DNA from: CAOJBM01 sp051872535 | GTDB taxonomy: Bacteria; Bacillota_I; Bacilli_A; RF39; UBA660 | Assembly: GCA_051872535.1 (NCBI GenBank) | Contig: JBJEDY010000023.1 | Location: 1 to 59,820, forward strand | DNA: 59,820 nucleotides | Direction of reading: 5' to 3' | Shown here: positions 1 through 8,609 of the stretch, piece after piece | How the letters are laid out: each line of letters starts with the position of its first letter | Numbering within the stretch: position 1 is the first letter of the stretch | Notes under the pieces: generated by a model | Database searches by the model: none | Told to the model about the DNA's origin: nothing | The model's input: only the letters and a program-made list of their open reading frames with translations | Position numbers and translations under genes: made by a program

Positions 1-473
1 ACTATTTGTTCAATGACGTTACTAAGTGATGTAGGAAACATCTTTTGTTTCCCGAAAAAATACCCCTTTAAAATAGAAGAAATTGAAATAAATGGAATTG
101 TCACTAAACTACAAATAAGAAGCCCGTATACAAGAGGTTCATGGAGTAAATAAATACTTATTGGTTTACTAAGCAATATAACACCAGTAATAAAAATTAA
201 ATTTGTTATAACAGCAATGAATAAAGCACTAACACCGATTGTTTTACTATTATATTTAGATGAACTAACAAGTCTACTTATTGATAAAGGTAGAGCAAAT
301 AAAGCAATACTTGATACTAAACTAAATGTTGGCATTACTAAATTATATAAAGACATACCATATTCGCCAATACATCTCGTATAGACTACTCTTATAACCA
401 TTCCTAAAATTTTTGTAATAAAACCAGCTACTAGAAGTGTAAAAGCAGATGTAATAAATTTATTCTTTCGCAT
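1..473 (-). CDS. spoVB: SpoVB/MOP-family lipid flippase, N-terminal part (cut by window edge)
   Basis: The reading frame begins with ATG at 473 on the minus strand, behind AAAAGGAGTCATT, and runs off the window start without a stop. About 157 residues are visible. They begin MRKNKFITSAFTLLVAGF and contain several hydrophobic segments and the KILGMVIRVVYTR and ALPLSISRLVS stretches typical of the N-terminus of SpoVB/MurJ-like polysaccharide exporters. The family moves lipid-linked sugars across the cytoplasmic membrane; SpoVB acts in spore cortex synthesis. It is divergent from comN, the neighbour it also has in Bacillus subtilis (yrzD-spoVB), which supports SpoVB over a capsule flippase. The C-terminal half is not in view. 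Confidence 0.8.
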   Translation of the reverse strand, partial: MRKNKFITSAFTLLVAGFITKILGMVIRVVYTRCIGEYGMSLYNLVMPTFSLVSSIALFALPLSISRLVSSSKYNSKTIGVSALFIAVITNLIFITGVILLSKPISIYLLHEPLVYGLLICSLVTIPFISISSILKGYFFGKQKMFPTSLSNVIEQI

Positions 474-548
474 AATGACTCCTTTTATAAAATTCGAAAT
501 TGTTATATAATAAATATATGCAGAAATATTAATAAATAGGTGAATTGT

Positions 549-842
549 ATGAATGACTTAAAGTTTGGATCCTTAAAAGAAGTATATGATCGAGTATTAC
601 CAGCACTTCGTTCGAAAGTAAAAGAATTAAAACATGATAAAATTACATATATTAAAGAAGAAGATATTTGGAATACTCTTAAAAATAATAAATGGATAAA
701 ATGTACATCATTAAGTTTAGCTGAAATGGTTGACGATATTTTAAACACTGATGCAAACACATTTGTTGAATATGTTCACTATAATGTAGCTAAAAGTGAA
801 GTTGAACCAAACACTGAAGGAAGTAGTATAATAAAAAATTAG
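549..842 (+). CDS. comN: ComN-like post-transcriptional regulator
   Basis: This is a 97-residue protein of the post-transcriptional regulator family (B. subtilis ComN/YrzD), short and helical. The family trace is Tyr-Asp-Arg-Val-Leu-Pro-Ala-Leu near residue 13, followed by a segment with EEDIWN and the LAEMVDDIL helix. ComN is known in B. subtilis to act on comE mRNA; the target here is unknown. I chose ATG 549 because the AGGTG ribosome site at 537-541 is correctly spaced for it. A GTG at 540 is in frame but lies inside that site. It stands between spoVB (divergent) and rel, as in Bacillus. A TATAAT lies at 506-511 in the divergent spacer. Confidence 0.75.
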   Translation: MNDLKFGSLKEVYDRVLPALRSKVKELKHDKITYIKEEDIWNTLKNNKWIKCTSLSLAEMVDDILNTDANTFVEYVHYNVAKSEVEPNTEGSSIIKN

Positions 843-907
843 AAAGAAGAAAAAAATATTGATGATATAATCTTAGAATAAAAAAGTAAATAATAAGGAG
901 AAACAAG

Positions 908-3070
908 ATGGATAATAAAAATACAACAATTTATACATATGAAGAACTTTATGAGAAAATAAAAAATTTTATTGTAGCTGATGAAGAACTTGATGCAATC
1001 CATAAAGCTTATTTGTATGCCGAAGAAAAACATAAGGATAGAGTAAGACTTAATAAAGATCCATATATTGCTCATCCTTTATCAGTAGCATATATTCTAG
1101 CTGATTTAAATGTTGATTATATAACAATCATCGGCGCTTTGCTTCATGAAACTGTAAATCATTCTAGCGGAACAATTGAGGAAATTGAAAATCTTTTTGG
1201 TAGTGAAGTAGCTAAAATAGTCAATTCTATCAGTAAAATTAACAAACTTGAACTAAATGATGATAAAGAGCAATCAGCATCTCACTTAAGAAAAGTACTA
1301 GTTGGATTATCTGAGGATGTTCGAGTTTTATTTATAAAATTAGCTGATCGTCTCCATAATATGCGAACAATTTGGGCTTTAACACCTGAAGAACAAAAAC
1401 ATAAAGCAAATGAAACAATGTCAGTTTTAATACCAATTGCCCATCGATTAGGTATCAATTCTATTAAAAGTGAGCTTGAAGACTTATCATTAAAATACTT
1501 AAATCCTGAAGCTTATTATGACATTTTAGAAAGATTAGATGACTCTTACGAGAAATTAAACGGTTATATAAATGAAATGAAACAAAGCATTAGTGATATC
1601 CTTACTGATGCAGGTTTATCATTTAAAATTAAAGGACGTGTAAAATCAATTCATAGTCTATATAACAAACTTTCAACTGGGAAGAAATGGGAAAATATTT
1701 ATGATATTTTAGCATTAAGGGTTTTTGTTGAAAAAGAAAGTGAATGTTACTTAGTAATTGGTTTAATTCATTCTAAATTCCGTCCAATTCCAAAAAGATT
1801 TAAGGATTATATTGCCATGCCAAAAGAAAATATGTATCAAAGTCTTCATACGACTGTATTTGGAATTGAAGGTCAGACTTTTGAAATTCAAGTTCGTACT
1901 TATGAAATGGACGAAATAGCTGAAAAAGGAATTGCATCACACTGGTCATACAAAGAAAAGGGTACACAAAAAATCCAAAACATTATGGAACAAAAACTAG
2001 AAATGTTCCGAAATATAATTGATGCAAATAAAGATGCTACATCAGACCTAGAATTTGCCGAAAATTTAAATCGTGAGTTCCTAACTGATTTAATATATTG
2101 TTTTACTCCAAAAGGTGATGTTGTCGAACTACCAAGTGGATCTACTCCCGTTGACTTTGCTTATCGAATTCATTCCAAAGTTGGAGATACAACTGTTGGG
2201 GCAATTGTAAATGATAATATTGTCCCTTTAGACTATCAATTGAATGATAGTGATATTGTTAAGATTAATACAAATCAAAATAGCAAACCAAACAAAGAAT
2301 GGTTAAATTTTGTTAAAACTAGTCAAGCTAAAAACAAAATAAAATCTTATTTTAGTAAACAAGATCGTTTAGATTATATCGAAAAAGGGCAAGATCTTTT
2401 AGAAAAAGAAATAAGAAGAAGAAAACTTTCAATATCTGAGGTACTAACTACCGAAAATTTAAAGAAAGTTATTAAAGATTTAAAATTAATAGATGAAGAC
2501 GATTTATACTTATCAGTTGGGGCATTACGTTTTACAGCTGGATATATAATAAATCTAATTTATGAAGATAAAAAAAATGTTCAAGATATGTTACTTGAGA
2601 AAGTTCTTAACGGAACTAGAACATCTAACACAAGGAATAAAAATGATATTATAGTTGCTGGAATTGATAATATTTTAGTGAATCTCGCCAAGTGTTGTAA
2701 ACCTGTTAAAGGCGATAAAATAAAAGGATATATTACAAAAGGACAAGGTATTACAATCCATAAGGAAGATTGTCATAATATTAACGAATCTGAAAGATTA
2801 ATTGATGTTGAATGGAATAATAATAATGAAAATGAATATTTAACTGATTTAGAAATTGAAGTATTAAGTGGCAAAAACCAATTACTAGAAATTATTACAA
2901 AGGCAACTCAAAAAAATATTTATATTGAATCGGTAAATACAAATGAAACAGATGATAAAATTATCTATTCTATAACTGTAAAAATAAAAAATGTTAGTGT
3001 ATTGGAACCATTTATTAATGAATTATATTCATTGCCATTTGTCAAAAAAGTAGAAAGAAAAATAAAATAA
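908..3070 (+). CDS. rel: RelA/SpoT-family (p)ppGpp synthetase with degenerate hydrolase motifs
   Basis: This is a full-length long RSH of 720 residues: N-terminal HD region (about 30-180), synthetase (about 210-370), TGS (about 395-455), then helical, zinc-finger-like (LAKCCKPVKGDKI) and ACT domains. The synthetase looks intact: GRVKSIHSLYNK, YDILALR, the RFKDYIAMPKENMYQSLHTT block and FEIQVRT with the catalytic Glu. In the hydrolase, R47, H56 and D147 remain. The usual His-Asp pair is H80-E81, and the usual Glu-Asp pair four residues later is N84-H85. Loss of these residues is known to impair ppGpp hydrolysis in characterised Rel proteins, so this enzyme may be synthetase-biased. The start is ATG 908 behind AAGGAG. 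It overlaps dtd by one base (TAATG). Confidence 0.96.
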   Translation: MDNKNTTIYTYEELYEKIKNFIVADEELDAIHKAYLYAEEKHKDRVRLNKDPYIAHPLSVAYILADLNVDYITIIGALLHETVNHSSGTIEEIENLFGSEVAKIVNSISKINKLELNDDKEQSASHLRKVLVGLSEDVRVLFIKLADRLHNMRTIWALTPEEQKHKANETMSVLIPIAHRLGINSIKSELEDLSLKYLNPEAYYDILERLDDSYEKLNGYINEMKQSISDILTDAGLSFKIKGRVKSIHSLYNKLSTGKKWENIYDILALRVFVEKESECYLVIGLIHSKFRPIPKRFKDYIAMPKENMYQSLHTTVFGIEGQTFEIQVRTYEMDEIAEKGIASHWSYKEKGTQKIQNIMEQKLEMFRNIIDANKDATSDLEFAENLNREFLTDLIYCFTPKGDVVELPSGSTPVDFAYRIHSKVGDTTVGAIVNDNIVPLDYQLNDSDIVKINTNQNSKPNKEWLNFVKTSQAKNKIKSYFSKQDRLDYIEKGQDLLEKEIRRRKLSISEVLTTENLKKVIKDLKLIDEDDLYLSVGALRFTAGYIINLIYEDKKNVQDMLLEKVLNGTRTSNTRNKNDIIVAGIDNILVNLAKCCKPVKGDKIKGYITKGQGITIHKEDCHNINESERLIDVEWNNNNENEYLTDLEIEVLSGKNQLLEIITKATQKNIYIESVNTNETDDKIIYSITVKIKNVSVLEPFINELYSLPFVKKVERKIK

Positions 3071-3513
3071 TGCGTATTGTAGTTCAAAGAAGTAAAAAAA
3101 GTAGTGTTTCAGTAAATAGTAAAATCATTAACGAAATTGATCATGGATTAGTTTTATTAGTTGGAGTAACATCAACTGATAACGATTCTGATATTGATTA
3201 TTTAGTAAATAAAGTACTAAATTTACGTATATTCGATGATGAAAATGGTGTTATGAATAAAAGCATATTAGATGTAGGCGGTAGTATTTTAAGTATCTCT
3301 CAGTTTACATTATATGCAGATACCAAAAAAGGAAATCGTCCATCTTATATAAATGCTGCAAAAGGAGATTTTGCTAAACCAATATACGAAAAATTTAATG
3401 CTAAATTAAATGAAAAAATAAAAACACTACCAGGAGTGTTTGGTGCTTATATGCAATTAAATATTAATAATGATGGTCCAATAACTATAATTCTTGATAG
3501 TCAAAATAAGTAA
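3070..3513 (+). CDS. dtd: D-aminoacyl-tRNA deacylase
   Basis: At 147 residues this is the full family length. Dtd frees tRNAs mischarged with D-amino acids or glycine in the cytoplasm. The two active-site signatures are present: SQFTLYADTKKGNRPS at about residue 78 and the C-terminal NNDGPITIIL, the family's Gly-Pro-(Val/Ile)-Thr element. The N-terminus MRIVVQRSKKSSVSV is also typical. It is translationally coupled to rel through a TAATG overlap, the same gene pair as in Bacillus. The T-box leader of hisS follows. Confidence 0.96.
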   Translation: MRIVVQRSKKSSVSVNSKIINEIDHGLVLLVGVTSTDNDSDIDYLVNKVLNLRIFDDENGVMNKSILDVGGSILSISQFTLYADTKKGNRPSYINAAKGDFAKPIYEKFNAKLNEKIKTLPGVFGAYMQLNINNDGPITIILDSQNK

Positions 3514-3557
3514 GTAATTTCAATTTGCGTTATTAACAAAAATAATAACAAAATATA

Positions 3558-3587
3558 TTGACTAAATTATATAAAATAAGGTAAAAT
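3558..3587 (+). promoter_or_regulatory. Promoter of the hisS-aspS-gatCAB leader
   Basis: TTGACT at 3558-3563 and TAAAAT at 3582-3587 are separated by 18 bases, consistent with a housekeeping sigma-A promoter. Transcription would start near 3594, just in front of the first strand of T-box stem I at 3599. Confidence 0.6.
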
Positions 3588-3593
3588 ACACAT

Positions 3594-3806
3594 ATAGATT
3601 TTCTATTGAAAGACAAGTAATATATTATTATTTATTAAAGAGAAGGCTAGCTGGTGAAAATGCCAAATAAATATATATATGAAATAACAACTTTCATTTA
3701 TAGAAAAACGCACTTAAAGCGATAAAATATGGATTTGAGAGTACCTAGTAAAGTAAGGTGGCACCGCGGATTTATTTCGTCCTTACATTATTAGGTCTTT
3801 TTATTT
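3594..3806 (+). promoter_or_regulatory. T-box riboswitch, apparently tRNA-Asn type
   Basis: The T-box sequence AAGGTGGCACCGCGG lies at 3755-3769. A terminator pairs 3743-3758 with 3781-3796 (ACCTAGTAA.GTAAGG type) and is followed by CTTTTT. Stem I is closed by TTTTCTAT (3599-3606) with ATAGAAAA (3700-3707) and GAAAG with CTTTC; the distal AGAGAAGGC...GGTGAAAATGCC elements are at 3640-3664. The tRNA-end-pairing bases are UGGC, complementary to a G discriminator, which tRNA-Asn and tRNA-Asp have and tRNA-His (C73) lacks. The 3' side of the apparent specifier loop reads GAAAUAACAA; AAC (Asn, 3686-3688) is the best candidate, and no His or Asp codon is present there. The specifier call is inference from hand folding. 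Confidence 0.93.
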
Positions 3807-3821
3807 AAAGGAGAGAATTAA

Positions 3822-5072
3822 ATGATAACAAAACCAAAAGGAACAATGGACATTTATGGAGAAGCTGCTAAAAAAAGACAATATGTAAATGATTTACTAG
3901 CATCAATTTGCGAAAAATATAACTACACTTATATTGAAACACCAGTATTTGAATCTAGTGAATTGTTTCACCGAGGTGTTGGCGAATCTACTGATATGGT
4001 TCAAAAAGAGACATATGATTTTAAAGATCGAGGAGAAAGATATTTAACACTAAGACCAGAAGGAACTGCTGGAGTTGTAAGATGGTTCATTGAGAATAAA
4101 TTATATGGAAATTTAACTGATCCAGTAAAAGTATTTTATAATATGAAAATGTACAGATATGAAAGACCTCAAAGCGGTAGAAATAGAGAATTTACTCAAT
4201 GGGGATTTGAATGTTTTGGTAGTGATGATGTTCTAGCTGATGCTGAAGTTATCTCTTTAGCTTATAACGCTTATCGATTATTAGGGTTAGATGATGTAAC
4301 TATAAAATTGAATTCATTAGGTGACGTAGAATCAAGAAATAATTATAGAAACGCTTTATTTAATTATCTTAAACCTAATATAAATAATTTATGTGAGGAT
4401 TGTCAAAGCAGATTAGAAAAAAATCCATTAAGAATACTGGATTGTAAAGTTGACGCTAATAATGAAATTTTAAAAAATGCCCCAAAAACTTTGGATTATT
4501 TAAATGATGAATCAAAAAATAGATTTAACAAATTATTAGAATTATTAGATTTAATGGATATTAATTATGAAATAGATACAAACTTAGTAAGAGGTTTAGA
4601 TTATTATAATCACACAGTATTTGAGGTTGTTTTAAATAACTCATATGCCTTAGGTGGTGGTGGAAGATATAATGGTTTGGTTGAAACATTAGGAGGTCCA
4701 AGCATTCCAGGAGTTGGTTTTGCTATGGGCTATGATAGAACTATTTTAGCTATGGAAGAAAATGGCGTTAATATTCCAATAAACAATTCTATAGATGCCT
4801 ATATTTTATATGTTTCTGAAAGTGAAAAAGAAACTGCTGCTTATTTAGCTCAAGACTTAAGATTAAATGGTTTAATAGTTGAAACTGATTTGATGAATAA
4901 ATCATTAAAAGCACAATTTAAAAGTGTTGATAGATTTAATTCTAAATATTTTATAATACTAAATGATGATAAGTTAAAGAATAATAAAGTAACTATTAAA
5001 GATAATAAAACAAAAGAAGAAGCAGAAATTGATTTAAACAATATAATTGATTATTTAGATATGCAAATTTAA
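3822..5072 (+). CDS. hisS: Histidyl-tRNA synthetase
   Basis: At 416 residues this is the normal length of bacterial HisRS, a class II enzyme that charges tRNA-His. Visible landmarks are TLRPEGTAGVVR (motif 1 region), ERPQSGRNREFTQWGFECFG (motif 2), the histidine-A signature LVRGLDYYNHTVFEV, the ALGGGGRYNGL loop, and motif 3 GVGFAMGYDR. A C-terminal anticodon-binding domain follows. It begins at ATG 3822 behind AAAGGAGAG and is the first gene after the T-box. Thirteen bases separate it from aspS1. Its control by a leader that does not look His-specific is the odd point. Confidence 0.97.
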   Translation: MITKPKGTMDIYGEAAKKRQYVNDLLASICEKYNYTYIETPVFESSELFHRGVGESTDMVQKETYDFKDRGERYLTLRPEGTAGVVRWFIENKLYGNLTDPVKVFYNMKMYRYERPQSGRNREFTQWGFECFGSDDVLADAEVISLAYNAYRLLGLDDVTIKLNSLGDVESRNNYRNALFNYLKPNINNLCEDCQSRLEKNPLRILDCKVDANNEILKNAPKTLDYLNDESKNRFNKLLELLDLMDINYEIDTNLVRGLDYYNHTVFEVVLNNSYALGGGGRYNGLVETLGGPSIPGVGFAMGYDRTILAMEENGVNIPINNSIDAYILYVSESEKETAAYLAQDLRLNGLIVETDLMNKSLKAQFKSVDRFNSKYFIILNDDKLKNNKVTIKDNKTKEEAEIDLNNIIDYLDMQI

Positions 5073-5085
5073 GGAGGAACACGTT

Positions 5086-6846
5086 ATGGAAAAAATATAT
5101 AATGATACTGTTAATATTAATTCTATTGGTCAAACAGTTACTCTTGAAGGATGGGTTGCTAAAAAACGTGATCTAGGTGGTTTAATATTTATTGATTTAA
5201 GAGATAGAACTGGTATTATTCAAATTGTAGTTAGACCAGAGAATAAAAATTATAAAATTGCTGATAGTTTAAAAAATGAATATGTAATAAAAGTAGTAGG
5301 TAAAGTTACTGAACGAGAAAGTAAAAATGCCAATTTAAAAACTGGTGAAATTGAAATAGAAGCTGATGTAATAGAAATTCTAAATTCATGTGATGAATTA
5401 CCTTTTACAATTACTGATGAAGTAAATACATCTGAAGATAATAGATTAAAATATAGATATCTAGATATAAGAAGAAATAAGTTAAAAAATAATCTCCTTT
5501 TAAGAGCAGAAATTTTACATTATTTAAGAAATAAAATGTACGACAATGGTTTTACTGAAATTCAAACTCCAATATTAACTGCATCTAGTCCTGAAGGTGC
5601 AAGAGATTTTGTTGTACCTTCTCGTGTTTTTCCAGGTAAGTTTTATGCCTTACCACAAGCACCTCAAATTTATAAAGAATTATTAATGGTTGGAGGATTA
5701 GAAAGATATTTTCAAATTGCTCCTTGCTTTAGAGATGAAGATCCTCGAGCTGATAGAACTTTAGAGTTTTATCAATTAGATTTAGAGATGTCTTTCGTTA
5801 ACGAAGACGATGTATTAAATGTTGGTGAGGAAATATTTTATGATACATTTACAAAATTCAGTAATAAAAAAGTATCTCCAAGACCATTTAGAAGAATATC
5901 TTATAGAGATGCAATAGATATGTATGGTTCTGATAAACCAGATTTAAGATTTGAAATGACTATTCAGGACATTACAAGTATATTTAAAAATACGGAATTT
6001 ACTATATTTAAAAATATTATTGAAGAAAAAGGTATTATAAATTGTATTGTAGTTAAAAATGCTGCAGATAAATATTCTAGAAAAGACTTAGATAAATTAA
6101 CTGAGTTTGCTAAATCTAAAAAAGCTTCAGGATTAGCATATTTAAAAATAGATGATGAAATTACAGGAAGTATTGCAAAAGTAGTAAATGAAGATGAAAT
6201 AAAATTATTAAAAGAACAATTAAGATTAGAAAATAATGATTTAATATTAATTATTTCAGGAACTAAAAAGATTGTAAAAAATGTTCTTGGCCAATTAAGA
6301 TTAAATGTTGCTAATACTTTAGGTTTAATTGATCCTAATAGATTAGAATTATGTATTATCAATGATTTTCCTATGTTTGAATATGATGAAAAAGAAGATA
6401 AATGGGATTTCTGCCATAATCCATTTAGTTTGCCTCATGGTGGAATTCATGCCTACGACAATCCAGATGATTTAGAAAACATTTTAGCTTACCAATTTGA
6501 TTTTGTATGTAATGGTAATGAAATGGCATCAGGTGCTATTAGAAACCACGATTTAGATTCATTAGCAAAAGGATTTGAAATAGTTGGATATTCTAGAGAA
6601 GAAGTAGAAGAAAGATTCAAATCAATATTTACAGCATTTAAATATGGTTGTCCTCCCCATGGCGGTATGGCTCCTGGTATTGATAGATTAATAATGTTAA
6701 TCCAAGATGAACCTAATTTAAGAGAAGTTCAAGCATTCCCTCCATCTGCTAGTGGACAAGATTTAATGATGGGAAGTCCTGCTAAGTTAACAGAACAACA
6801 ATTAGAGGAATTAAAAATATATTTTAAAGAAGAGGAAGGAGAATAG
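5086..6846 (+). CDS. aspS: Aspartyl-tRNA synthetase 1, discriminating-type signature
   Basis: This is a bacterial-type class II AspRS of 586 residues with an N-terminal OB-fold anticodon domain, a catalytic core split by a GAD insertion, and motif 3 GGMAPGIDRL. Core motifs include ASSPEGARDFVVPSR, ALPQAPQIYKELLM and FRDEDPRADRTLEFYQLD. In the anticodon domain it has Leu30 (KKRDLGG) and Lys80 (RESKNAN), as in E. coli-type discriminating enzymes that charge only tRNA-Asp. The next gene is a paralogue with the opposite residues. The specificity call rests on these two positions and is inference. ATG 5086 follows AAGGAGG. Confidence 0.95.
   Translation: MEKIYNDTVNINSIGQTVTLEGWVAKKRDLGGLIFIDLRDRTGIIQIVVRPENKNYKIADSLKNEYVIKVVGKVTERESKNANLKTGEIEIEADVIEILNSCDELPFTITDEVNTSEDNRLKYRYLDIRRNKLKNNLLLRAEILHYLRNKMYDNGFTEIQTPILTASSPEGARDFVVPSRVFPGKFYALPQAPQIYKELLMVGGLERYFQIAPCFRDEDPRADRTLEFYQLDLEMSFVNEDDVLNVGEEIFYDTFTKFSNKKVSPRPFRRISYRDAIDMYGSDKPDLRFEMTIQDITSIFKNTEFTIFKNIIEEKGIINCIVVKNAADKYSRKDLDKLTEFAKSKKASGLAYLKIDDEITGSIAKVVNEDEIKLLKEQLRLENNDLILIISGTKKIVKNVLGQLRLNVANTLGLIDPNRLELCIINDFPMFEYDEKEDKWDFCHNPFSLPHGGIHAYDNPDDLENILAYQFDFVCNGNEMASGAIRNHDLDSLAKGFEIVGYSREEVEERFKSIFTAFKYGCPPHGGMAPGIDRLIMLIQDEPNLREVQAFPPSASGQDLMMGSPAKLTEQQLEELKIYFKEEEGE
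6484..6740 (+). repeat. Perfect 257-bp repeat shared by the aspS paralogues, copy 1
   Basis: Every base here matches 8244-8500 (offset 1760). The block encodes the end of the catalytic domain from LAYQFDFVCNG through motif 3 to REVQAFP. The flanks diverge at once, and the genes as wholes are clearly diverged, so this block looks recently homogenised. Confidence 0.97.
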
Positions 6847-6851
6847 TTATA

Positions 6852-8609
6852 ATGAATAAATATAGAACACATTATATTAAAGATATTAATGAATCATTAG
6901 TTAACGAAAAAGTTGTAGTAAGTGGTTGGATTGAAAATATTCGTGATCATGGTGGAATTTTATTCTTAGATTTAAGAGATGAAACATCTACATTACAAAC
7001 TGTATCAAATAACGATGATATGTTTAAAGGATTAGCCAAAGAATCAGTTATCAAACTAACTGGTACAATAAGAAAAAGAACTGAAGGTACAGAAAATGAA
7101 AGAATAAGTACAGGAACAGTTGAACTATTAGTTGATGATCTTGAAATGTTAGGGGAATCAGTCCATGATTTACCATTTGAAATAATGACATCTAAAGACA
7201 CAAAAGATGATGTAAGATTAAAATATAGATATTTAGATTTAAGAAATGAAAAAGTTGCTAAAAACATTAAATTAAGAAGTGATATTTTACATTTCTTAAG
7301 AAATAAAATGCATGATTTAGGTTTTACAGAAGTTCAAACTCCAATTCTAACTGCATCTAGTCCTGAAGGTGCAAGAGATTTCGTTGTACCATCAAGATTA
7401 TTTAAAGGAAAATTCTATGCCTTACCACAAGCACCTCAAATTTATAAAGAATTATTAATGGTTGGTGGTATGGGGAAATACTTTCAAATAGCTCCTTGTT
7501 TTAGAGATGAAGACGCTCGCGCCGATAGAACATTAGAATTTTATCAATTAGACTTAGAAATGTCATTTGTTGAAGAGGATGAAGTATTATCTATTGGAGA
7601 ACAAATTTTCTATGAAACATTTAGTAAATTTTCTGATAAAGAAGTAACTAAACCTCCTTTTAAAAGAATAGCTTATAAAGATGCTATGGAAAATTATGGT
7701 TCAGATAAACCAGATTTAAGAAATCCATTAATTATTAAAGATGCTACGGAAACTTTAAAAGATACAACTTTCGGGCCATTCAAAAATAGTACAATTAAAG
7801 TAATAGTAGTAGATGATATTGGTACTAATTCAAACTCTTGGTTCAATGAAATAGTTGATTATGCATCAAGTATTGGAATGCCAGGAATTGGATATATTAC
7901 ATTAATGGAAGATGGTACTTTAAAGGGACCTATTGATAAATTCTTAAGTGAATCTGAAAGAGCCTGCTTAATTAATAATTTCAATATGAAAACAAATTCA
8001 GTTATGTTCTTTATAGCAAATAGAAATAAAAAACAAGCTCAAAAATTCGCTGGTCTTATAAGAAATGAATTAGGAAAAAAATGTGAACTTATTAATCCTA
8101 ATAAATTAGAACTATGTATTATAAATGATTTCCCTATGTTCGAATATGATGATATACATAAAAAATATGAATTCTGTCATAATCCATTTAGTTTACCTCA
8201 TGGGGGAATAGAAGATTATAATAATAAAGAAATAGATGATATCTTAGCTTACCAATTTGATTTTGTATGTAATGGTAATGAAATGGCATCAGGTGCTATT
8301 AGAAACCACGATTTAGATTCATTAGCAAAAGGATTTGAAATAGTTGGATATTCTAGAGAAGAAGTAGAAGAAAGATTCAAATCAATATTTACAGCATTTA
8401 AATATGGTTGTCCTCCCCATGGCGGTATGGCTCCTGGTATTGATAGATTAATAATGTTAATCCAAGATGAACCTAATTTAAGAGAAGTTCAAGCATTCCC
8501 AACTAGTGCAAGTGGTGCCGATTTAATGATGGGTTCTCCTTCTGAGTTAACAAGCACTCAATTAGAAGAATTAGGAATATCTATAGTAAAGGATGAGGAA
8601 AATGAATAG
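6852..8609 (+). CDS. aspS: Aspartyl-tRNA synthetase 2, non-discriminating (Asp/Asn) type signature
   Basis: This is a second full-length bacterial AspRS (585 residues) starting five bases after aspS1. It carries the same class II motifs, including FRDEDARADRTLEFYQLD and GGMAPGIDRL. Its anticodon domain has His33 (IRDHGG) and Gly79 (RTEGTEN), where aspS1 has Leu and Lys. In Pseudomonas and related work this His/Gly pair marks non-discriminating AspRS, which also makes Asp-tRNA(Asn), the substrate of GatCAB. The GAD insertion differs strongly from copy 1. With gatCAB directly downstream, the likely role is indirect Asn-tRNA synthesis. The role is inference; the family is certain. Confidence 0.94.
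   Translation: MNKYRTHYIKDINESLVNEKVVVSGWIENIRDHGGILFLDLRDETSTLQTVSNNDDMFKGLAKESVIKLTGTIRKRTEGTENERISTGTVELLVDDLEMLGESVHDLPFEIMTSKDTKDDVRLKYRYLDLRNEKVAKNIKLRSDILHFLRNKMHDLGFTEVQTPILTASSPEGARDFVVPSRLFKGKFYALPQAPQIYKELLMVGGMGKYFQIAPCFRDEDARADRTLEFYQLDLEMSFVEEDEVLSIGEQIFYETFSKFSDKEVTKPPFKRIAYKDAMENYGSDKPDLRNPLIIKDATETLKDTTFGPFKNSTIKVIVVDDIGTNSNSWFNEIVDYASSIGMPGIGYITLMEDGTLKGPIDKFLSESERACLINNFNMKTNSVMFFIANRNKKQAQKFAGLIRNELGKKCELINPNKLELCIINDFPMFEYDDIHKKYEFCHNPFSLPHGGIEDYNNKEIDDILAYQFDFVCNGNEMASGAIRNHDLDSLAKGFEIVGYSREEVEERFKSIFTAFKYGCPPHGGMAPGIDRLIMLIQDEPNLREVQAFPTSASGADLMMGSPSELTSTQLEELGISIVKDEENE
8244..8500 (+). repeat. Perfect 257-bp repeat shared by the aspS paralogues, copy 2
   Basis: Identical to 6484-6740. 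Shorter identical runs also occur upstream in both genes, for example about 50 bases around the ALPQAPQIYKELLMVG codons, consistent with more than one conversion tract. Confidence 0.97.

Noticed and set aside
540..548. GTG at 540 as the comN start
   Set aside because: It lies inside the AGGTG ribosome site that fits ATG 549. The same logic moved the starts of gatC, tcdA, gpsA, the recombinase, mnmA, nusB, ylbL and others to the downstream codon.
839..1075. Minus-strand open frames within rel and other genes
   Set aside because: They are low-complexity Phe/Ile/Ser shadows of real genes without ribosome sites.
6484..8500. The 257-bp repeat as a mobile element
   Set aside because: It lies wholly in frame within two paralogous genes at matching positions, with no inverted ends or target duplication.
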